Of a stretch of DNA of 42,853 bases, positions 38,379 through 42,853 are shown piece after piece. Source of the stretch: a virus. Every line of letters starts with the position of its first letter. Within the stretch, counting starts at the first letter, position 1. Both the position numbers and the translations under genes were made by a program. The stretch lies in the IMG/VR virus record IMGVR_UViG_3300020152_000010, positions 1 through 42,853 of that record. The stretch is one strand, 5' to 3'. Under the pieces are notes generated by a model that had not been told where the DNA came from, searched no databases, and saw only the letters and a program-made list of their open reading frames with translations.

Positions 38379-39485
38379 ATGACTTTGATCGCGTATAATA
38401 CGCAGCGCCACGAGGATCTGCGGGACGTTGTCTCGAAGATCGTCCAAGAGCAGAAGGACACCATCCTGGATCTGTTCCTGGTCCAGAATCAGGCCGCTAC
38501 CGACATCACCCACAAGTGGGTCAATAAGAAACTCAAGGGCTACAAAGGCATTCTCAACGAAGCGCTGGACGATTCCGAAACCGGCATTGATATCGTGGAT
38601 GCCTCCGCTGTCCGAATCATCACCGATAAGACCTACATCAAAATCGATGATGAAATTATGGGTCCCATCTCCGGGGTCTCCACCAACACCTTGACCGTAG
38701 CTCGGGGAGCCTTCAGTTCAACCGCCGCAACCCACATTGCAGGGGCTGAAGTATTCTTCTTCGAAGTGGAAGAGGAAGGTGCTGACAACACCCGGGATGA
38801 ATCGCAGACCGGTTCCAAGGTTGAGAACGTTTGCCAGATCTTCCGGGGTGAACTCAAGCTTTCCGGGACCTCACAAGCGGTTAAATCCGTCGGCAATGAC
38901 AATGCCTGGTCCAACCAGGTGCAGGAGCTGCTGAAAGAGAAACTGCAACGGCTCCGGGTCGCTTCCATCCACGGTAAGAAATACGCCGATGCCGATGAAT
39001 CCCTTCGGGCAATGGGTGGGCTTTCTTACTTTGTCTCCAATGTTGACGATGAAGGCGGGAACGCGCTTTCTACCGATATGCTGGATAACAAGATCCTTGA
39101 GCTGCTTGATAATGGGGCCGATGCCAATAATCTTCTGTTGCTGGCTCCCGGTCGTCAAATCAAGCGGATGAACGATCTGAAGATTGCCCGGATTGTTGGC
39201 GGTGGTATGGCTGACACCAGCAACACCATCCGCAACAACGTCGATATGTATGAGTTCTCTGATGCAGTAGTGAAGGTCGTTCGCGTCCCTGAGCTTGCAA
39301 AGAACGAACTCTACATTGTCGATAAGGGCAAGATCAAGATTGTCCCTCTTCAGAACCGTTCATTCCGGGTGGAAGACATCGGGAAAGTCGGCGACTCTGT
39401 TCAGAAGCTGCTCGTCGGTGAATACACGATGGAAGTAATGAACGGCGCTGAAGCACATATCCGCGTTAAGAACCTTGCAGTTTAG
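38379..39485 (+). CDS. Major capsid protein (DUF5309/SU10-type), 368 aa
   Basis: The sequence carries the DUF5309-type middle (CQIFRGELKLSGTSQAVKSVG, then LKEKLQRLRV) and the HK97-fold pattern of a major capsid protein, with the length near the family norm. ATG 38379 follows AAGGAGG at 38362-38368. It forms the prohead and mature shell, with the scaffold before it and a decoration candidate after it. Confidence 0.85.
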   Translation: MTLIAYNTQRHEDLRDVVSKIVQEQKDTILDLFLVQNQAATDITHKWVNKKLKGYKGILNEALDDSETGIDIVDASAVRIITDKTYIKIDDEIMGPISGVSTNTLTVARGAFSSTAATHIAGAEVFFFEVEEEGADNTRDESQTGSKVENVCQIFRGELKLSGTSQAVKSVGNDNAWSNQVQELLKEKLQRLRVASIHGKKYADADESLRAMGGLSYFVSNVDDEGGNALSTDMLDNKILELLDNGADANNLLLLAPGRQIKRMNDLKIARIVGGGMADTSNTIRNNVDMYEFSDAVVKVVRVPELAKNELYIVDKGKIKIVPLQNRSFRVEDIGKVGDSVQKLLVGEYTMEVMNGAEAHIRVKNLAV

Positions 39486-39497
39486 GAGGGAATAACA

Positions 39498-39962
39498 ATG
39501 GCATCTTTAGAAACACTGTTGCAGCCCTCCAAGGTGTTCGTGTTCAGCGGCACCCTCACCGCCGATGGTTTGCTCTCTTTTAGCAACCCCAACGGGGACG
39601 GGGTGGACACCCCCTACCTCGATCTGTCCGGGATTGACTGGGAGCGAATCGTGGTGGATATGGACGTCTCTGCGGCGTCCGGGACTTCCCCCACCCTGGA
39701 TCTGGAAGCCAAAACCGTCAACATCGCCAGCGGCACAACCCCAACTACTTCGCTTTGCGACGTGAAAGACGGCAGCGGCACTGCCTTCGCGATGACCCAG
39801 GCAACGGCAGCTACCCGGGAAATTAAAGCCCTCGGGCGGAAAAACTCGGATGCTGATGGCGCTGGCGTGGCCAACGTTGGGAAGTACATCGCCTTCTTTG
39901 CTGAGACTGGAGGGACATCCCCCAGCTTCACCACGAAGGTTGTGGTCTACGTAGGTAAATAA
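39498..39962 (+). CDS. Head decoration-type protein, 154 aa
   Basis: Beta-rich, Ser/Thr/Gly/Asp-rich (VFVFSGTLTADGLLSF) with no membrane or Cys-rich part, directly after the capsid gene and preceded by AGGAGG. Phages often place a decoration or head-stabilising protein here. This call rests on position and composition. Confidence 0.65.
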   Translation: MASLETLLQPSKVFVFSGTLTADGLLSFSNPNGDGVDTPYLDLSGIDWERIVVDMDVSAASGTSPTLDLEAKTVNIASGTTPTTSLCDVKDGSGTAFAMTQATAATREIKALGRKNSDADGAGVANVGKYIAFFAETGGTSPSFTTKVVVYVGK

Positions 39963-39964
39963 CG

Positions 39965-40153
39965 ATGTTGAGAGCAACCAACCCAGCCACGCGCCGTTAT
40001 TGGAACGGTAGCGAGTATATCGTTATCCCTTGTGGAGCGAAATACAAGCCTAAGAGCGAGGCAGAACGGGAAGCGTTGCTGAAATGTCAGGGAATCGTGG
40101 AGGAGCTGGAAACGGCTCCTCCACCTCCCCCTAGAAGGAATCGGAAAAGATGA
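39965..40153 (+). CDS. 62-aa Pro-rich tail protein
   Basis: The end is Pro-rich and basic (TAPPPPPRRNRKR). ATG 39965 is three bases after the previous stop and the stop overlaps the next ATG. A virion component by position. No family is recognised. Confidence 0.6.
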   Translation: MLRATNPATRRYWNGSEYIVIPCGAKYKPKSEAEREALLKCQGIVEELETAPPPPPRRNRKR

Positions 40154-40842
40154 CCTTGAACTTCCTGGGCCTCGTGAATGAGGTAATGGACGAGATCGAC
40201 GAAGGCCAGCTTACTTCGTCTACATTCACAACTGAAACCTCTAATGAGTTCCGCCGGGTTAAAAACTACATCAACAACGCATATCGTGAAATCTTCTTTG
40301 AGCGTCCAGACTGGTCCTGGTCGCGTCTCTTTACCACCCTCACCACTTCAGCCGGCACAAACTCTTACAACCTGCACGCAACCGCAGATACAGAATCTGT
40401 CTTCCTGGTACAGATTAACGGGGAAGCGCCGATGGAGGTCCTACCCTACCAGGAAGCGTTCAGGCGGCACAGTGAATTTTCCACCACCGTTACAGGCCAG
40501 CCCTATGTGGCATACGTCTTTAACAGCCAACTTTATCTCTTTCCTACGCCTGGCGGGGCTTATACCGTCAACTATGCTTGCAAAAAGATTTTCTCCGCTC
40601 TCTCAGATTATGACGATGAACCGTATCTTCCTGAAGGGAAAAGGCACGTTCTGGTTTATCACGCCATCTGGCGGGCTCGGCTTCATGATAACGAGCCGGA
40701 TGCTGACAAGTTCTATAACCTGTACTTGAAAGCGCTCCAAAACCTCCGGAACGCTGAAGCCCAGAACCACAGAGGACACTCGATGATCCCAGAAGATGAA
40801 ACCGTTTACGCAGAACACGACCAGATAATACTGCTCGAATGA
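40150..40842 (+). CDS. Head-tail adaptor / tail completion protein, 230 aa
   Basis: Starts with a helical region (VNEVMDEIDEGQLTSS), then VKNYINNAYREIFFERPDWSW, the pattern of short-tailed phage adaptors (gp4/gp11-like), and a beta-rich middle. It would form the ring between portal and tail hub. The start is coupled to the gene before and the stop to the next gene (ATGA). Confidence 0.75.
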   Translation: MTLNFLGLVNEVMDEIDEGQLTSSTFTTETSNEFRRVKNYINNAYREIFFERPDWSWSRLFTTLTTSAGTNSYNLHATADTESVFLVQINGEAPMEVLPYQEAFRRHSEFSTTVTGQPYVAYVFNSQLYLFPTPGGAYTVNYACKKIFSALSDYDDEPYLPEGKRHVLVYHAIWRARLHDNEPDADKFYNLYLKALQNLRNAEAQNHRGHSMIPEDETVYAEHDQIILLE

Positions 40843-42392
40843 CAACCAGAATATTAGAGTTCAACGAGTTCAGCACCGGCAAAAGCCAACGCAGCTCGAT
40901 ATTTGCTAACCTCAATAACCCTCTGGATCCCTTCTACGGGTTTAAGTCCGCGCACGACGCCAACAACGTAATAATGGGAGAGAACGGGTTAGAGAAGTTT
41001 CCGGGGAATACGGAATATCTGAACAGCGCAGTTACTGATACTCCTATCATTACCGGGCTTTACGAGTACAAGAAAACCGGGAGTAGCGCAGCCACTTACT
41101 TCATTGTTTGTGCAGGAACAAAGATTTATACCGCTTCAGGTGGCAACCTGACCGAGATTTACAGCGGAATCACCGAAGGCGCCACATTTAACTTTGTCAC
41201 CTTCAACAATGTCTGCATAATGCTGAACGGGACTGATGACCCGTTGTACTTTGATGGGACTACCTGCGATGAGATATCGTTTACGGATCCGTCTACAATT
41301 CTCGGAACGGCCAAACCCAAGTATGCGGAAGTATTCAGGAATCGCATCTTTTATAGTGGGGATGCTGCAAGCCCATCGAAGATATGGACCCCGCGCCCCG
41401 GTACTTACGATAACTTTGATAACACTACTGGCCTTGTTGATGCTTTTAATATCAGTATAGGGGACGGTTCCAGGATTACCCGGCTGAAAACCTTCAGCAA
41501 AGACCTGATGATTGTTTATAAACAGGGGTCTATTCTCAGAATATCTGGGGCCAATCCTTTCGGGGCTTCGGTGGATCCATTCAGGATCGAAGAAGTCTCA
41601 AAAGATATCGGATGCATCGCAGGCCGCACAGTTGTTCAGGCAGGGAAAGACCATTACTTCCTCTCTTATTCCGGGTATAAACGGCTATCGGCGGTGGATA
41701 CATACGGGGATATCAGTGATGCCGATCCGTCGTATCAAATCACTGATGACGTTAACCTGATCAATTACAGCGATAGCGTAGTGAGTGAAGCGCACGCCAC
41801 CTATATCCCTCAGGAGAGACAAATATACCTTCACGTCCCCACCGGCTCAGGGACCACCAACACGCAAACCTTTGTCTTTGATGTGAAGACAGGCTCAGCG
41901 CAGCCTCGGGGAGGGATAACGGCTCAATATGGCGCTATCGTAAACCGAACCTATTACACCGGAGATTATTCCGGGATGATTCACGAGCAATTGGATGGAG
42001 ACGACTACGCAGGAGAGGCGATAGAGTCCTTCTGGGAATCCAAATGGCTGGCCATTGGGGGAATTAAGAACAAAAAGAAATTCAAACACCTGATGATTTA
42101 CTTTGAAACATCAGGAAGCGCCACCATCACCGTTCAATGGACCATTATGAAGATGGACGGCTCAGAGGAAAGCTTCACCAAGTCATCGGAGGCCGTTACA
42201 TCTGACCTGTGGGATGTAGCGGAATGGGATGAAGCCGTGTTTGATGCCGGACAATCCACCATCTTCAAAAAGAATAACCTGGGAAGAGGGTTGGCGATCA
42301 AGTTGAGAATCACCAACAACAACGCTAACGAGCGGTGGAAGGTGAGGAAAATCGAGCTGGGGTATATGAACCTCGGCAGGGTGGCAGCGTGA
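40839..42392 (+). CDS. Beta-propeller tail hub (P22 gp10-like), 517 aa
   Basis: Repeated blade-like segments with the type IITGLYEY, TFNFVTFNNVCIMLNG, GDGSRITRLKTFSKDLMIVYKQGS and RRLS fit the P22 gp10-like packaged-DNA stabilisation/hub family (about 470-520 residues). It plugs the portal and carries fibres. ATG 40839 overlaps the adaptor stop. The stop overlaps the next GTG. Confidence 0.85.
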   Translation: MTTRILEFNEFSTGKSQRSSIFANLNNPLDPFYGFKSAHDANNVIMGENGLEKFPGNTEYLNSAVTDTPIITGLYEYKKTGSSAATYFIVCAGTKIYTASGGNLTEIYSGITEGATFNFVTFNNVCIMLNGTDDPLYFDGTTCDEISFTDPSTILGTAKPKYAEVFRNRIFYSGDAASPSKIWTPRPGTYDNFDNTTGLVDAFNISIGDGSRITRLKTFSKDLMIVYKQGSILRISGANPFGASVDPFRIEEVSKDIGCIAGRTVVQAGKDHYFLSYSGYKRLSAVDTYGDISDADPSYQITDDVNLINYSDSVVSEAHATYIPQERQIYLHVPTGSGTTNTQTFVFDVKTGSAQPRGGITAQYGAIVNRTYYTGDYSGMIHEQLDGDDYAGEAIESFWESKWLAIGGIKNKKKFKHLMIYFETSGSATITVQWTIMKMDGSEESFTKSSEAVTSDLWDVAEWDEAVFDAGQSTIFKKNNLGRGLAIKLRITNNNANERWKVRKIELGYMNLGRVAA

Positions 42393-42853
42393 GACTAGAG
42401 TTCATTCCATACAATCCCAATGATTCAGAGCATTCCACCTTTCTCTATAAGTTGATGAAAGAATGCGCCCCTACTCTCCGGGATGACCGGGCCAGGGATC
42501 CTATCCTGATTGTTCAGGAGTTCAGCCGGCGTGCAAATGTTTTCCTCATTGAATACAACGGGCAGTTAAGCGGATACCTTGGGGCGCTCATCGACGTATA
42601 CGACAATGCCTATATCGAAGCAGCAGCAACCGGAAAGGCGAGACGATTCTTCCCCGCCCGGGAATCTCTCCGGATGTTCTGCCGGTATCTCTTTGCTGAT
42701 TTGAAAGTGAATAAAATCTTTGCTCAGATCCCGACGTTCAATAAGCCTGCTGAAACTGTTGCCCGGGCAATCGGATTCCGCAAGGAAGGCATCTCAAAAA
42801 ACGAGCTGCGGTATAACGGCAGACCGACCAGCATCCTGAATTTAGCTTTATTA
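42389..42853 (+). CDS. GNAT-like acetyltransferase, N-terminal and central part (GTG start; ends at window edge)
   Basis: GTG 42389 overlaps the hub stop by GTGA. The N-terminal helix (NDSEHSTFLYKLMKECAPTL), the strand VFLIEYNGQLSGYLGALID and the later motif KIFAQIPTFNKPAETVARAIGF follow the GNAT layout (strand 4, helix 3 and A/B motif). The frame runs off the window and is completed at bases 126-161, total about 166 residues. A tail-linked acetyltransferase could modify a virion or host surface part. Substrate unknown. Confidence 0.8.
   Translation, partial: MRLEFIPYNPNDSEHSTFLYKLMKECAPTLRDDRARDPILIVQEFSRRANVFLIEYNGQLSGYLGALIDVYDNAYIEAAATGKARRFFPARESLRMFCRYLFADLKVNKIFAQIPTFNKPAETVARAIGFRKEGISKNELRYNGRPTSILNLALL
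42729..42853. repeat. Terminal direct repeat, right copy
   Basis: Identical to 1-125; see left copy. Confidence 0.95.

Noticed and set aside
1-42853. CRISPR array, rRNA, insertion sequence
   Set aside because: No regularly spaced repeats, rRNA signature or transposase were seen on either strand.
1-42853. Tape measure, tail tube or sheath genes
   Set aside because: None is visible, consistent with a short-tailed phage.

Overview
The window is a complete temperate double-stranded DNA phage genome, laid out as a circular map opened inside a gene. Bases 1-125 are repeated exactly at 42729-42853, so the closed genome is about 42,728 bp and the acetyltransferase gene cut by the window ends is intact across the junction. 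The virion genes point to a short-tailed (podovirus-like) particle: a large terminase, portal, scaffold, DUF5309/SU10-type capsid, a P22 gp10-like beta-propeller tail hub, no tape measure or tail tube genes, and a run of large glycine-rich proteins of the kind ejected into the host. The host is not identifiable from the sequence. Signal peptides, an M15 endolysin and strong Shine-Dalgarno sites fit a bacterium, perhaps Gram-negative.

Layout. (1) Late region, all on +, 33246 to the window end and on through 1 to 13805: terminase, portal, scaffold, capsid, tail adaptor and hub, acetyltransferase, ejection proteins (one carrying a nuclease-toxin-like domain), tail fibre and receptor-binding genes, then a lysis/entry group with an M15 peptidase, an HExxH protein and a permuted papain-like hydrolase, closed by a terminator at 13833-13863. 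(2) Integration: a large serine recombinase on -, translationally coupled to a small DNA-binding protein that may be its directionality factor. (3) Accessory segment 16049-18001: small membrane and Cys-containing proteins, an exported staphylococcal-nuclease-like enzyme and a 19-residue membrane peptide, partly bracketed by a 19-bp direct repeat. (4) Lysogeny switch: on -, a repressor followed by an exported protein and a membrane protein. On + the early operon begins. The two face each other across three operator-like palindromes arranged as in lambda. (5) Early operon 19551-33186: an HTH protein, an ERF annealing protein, a tRNA-Ile with anticodon UAU, RusA, a replication initiator/loader candidate, a T7-type primase-helicase, then about 28 small overlapping genes, ending with a LuxR-type HTH protein just before the late genes.

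How it works together (inference): in the lysogen the repressor would hold the rightward promoter off while its operon makes two envelope proteins that may protect or alter the host. On induction the early operon replicates the genome by primase-helicase plus annealing recombination and RusA resolution. The late operon is then switched on, possibly by the small LuxR-type protein. The most unusual parts are the repressor-exported-membrane operon with its three-operator switch, the UAU tRNA, the toxin-like domain in a virion protein, repeated gene-junction sequences in the early operon, and the small peptide/nuclease cassette between direct repeats.
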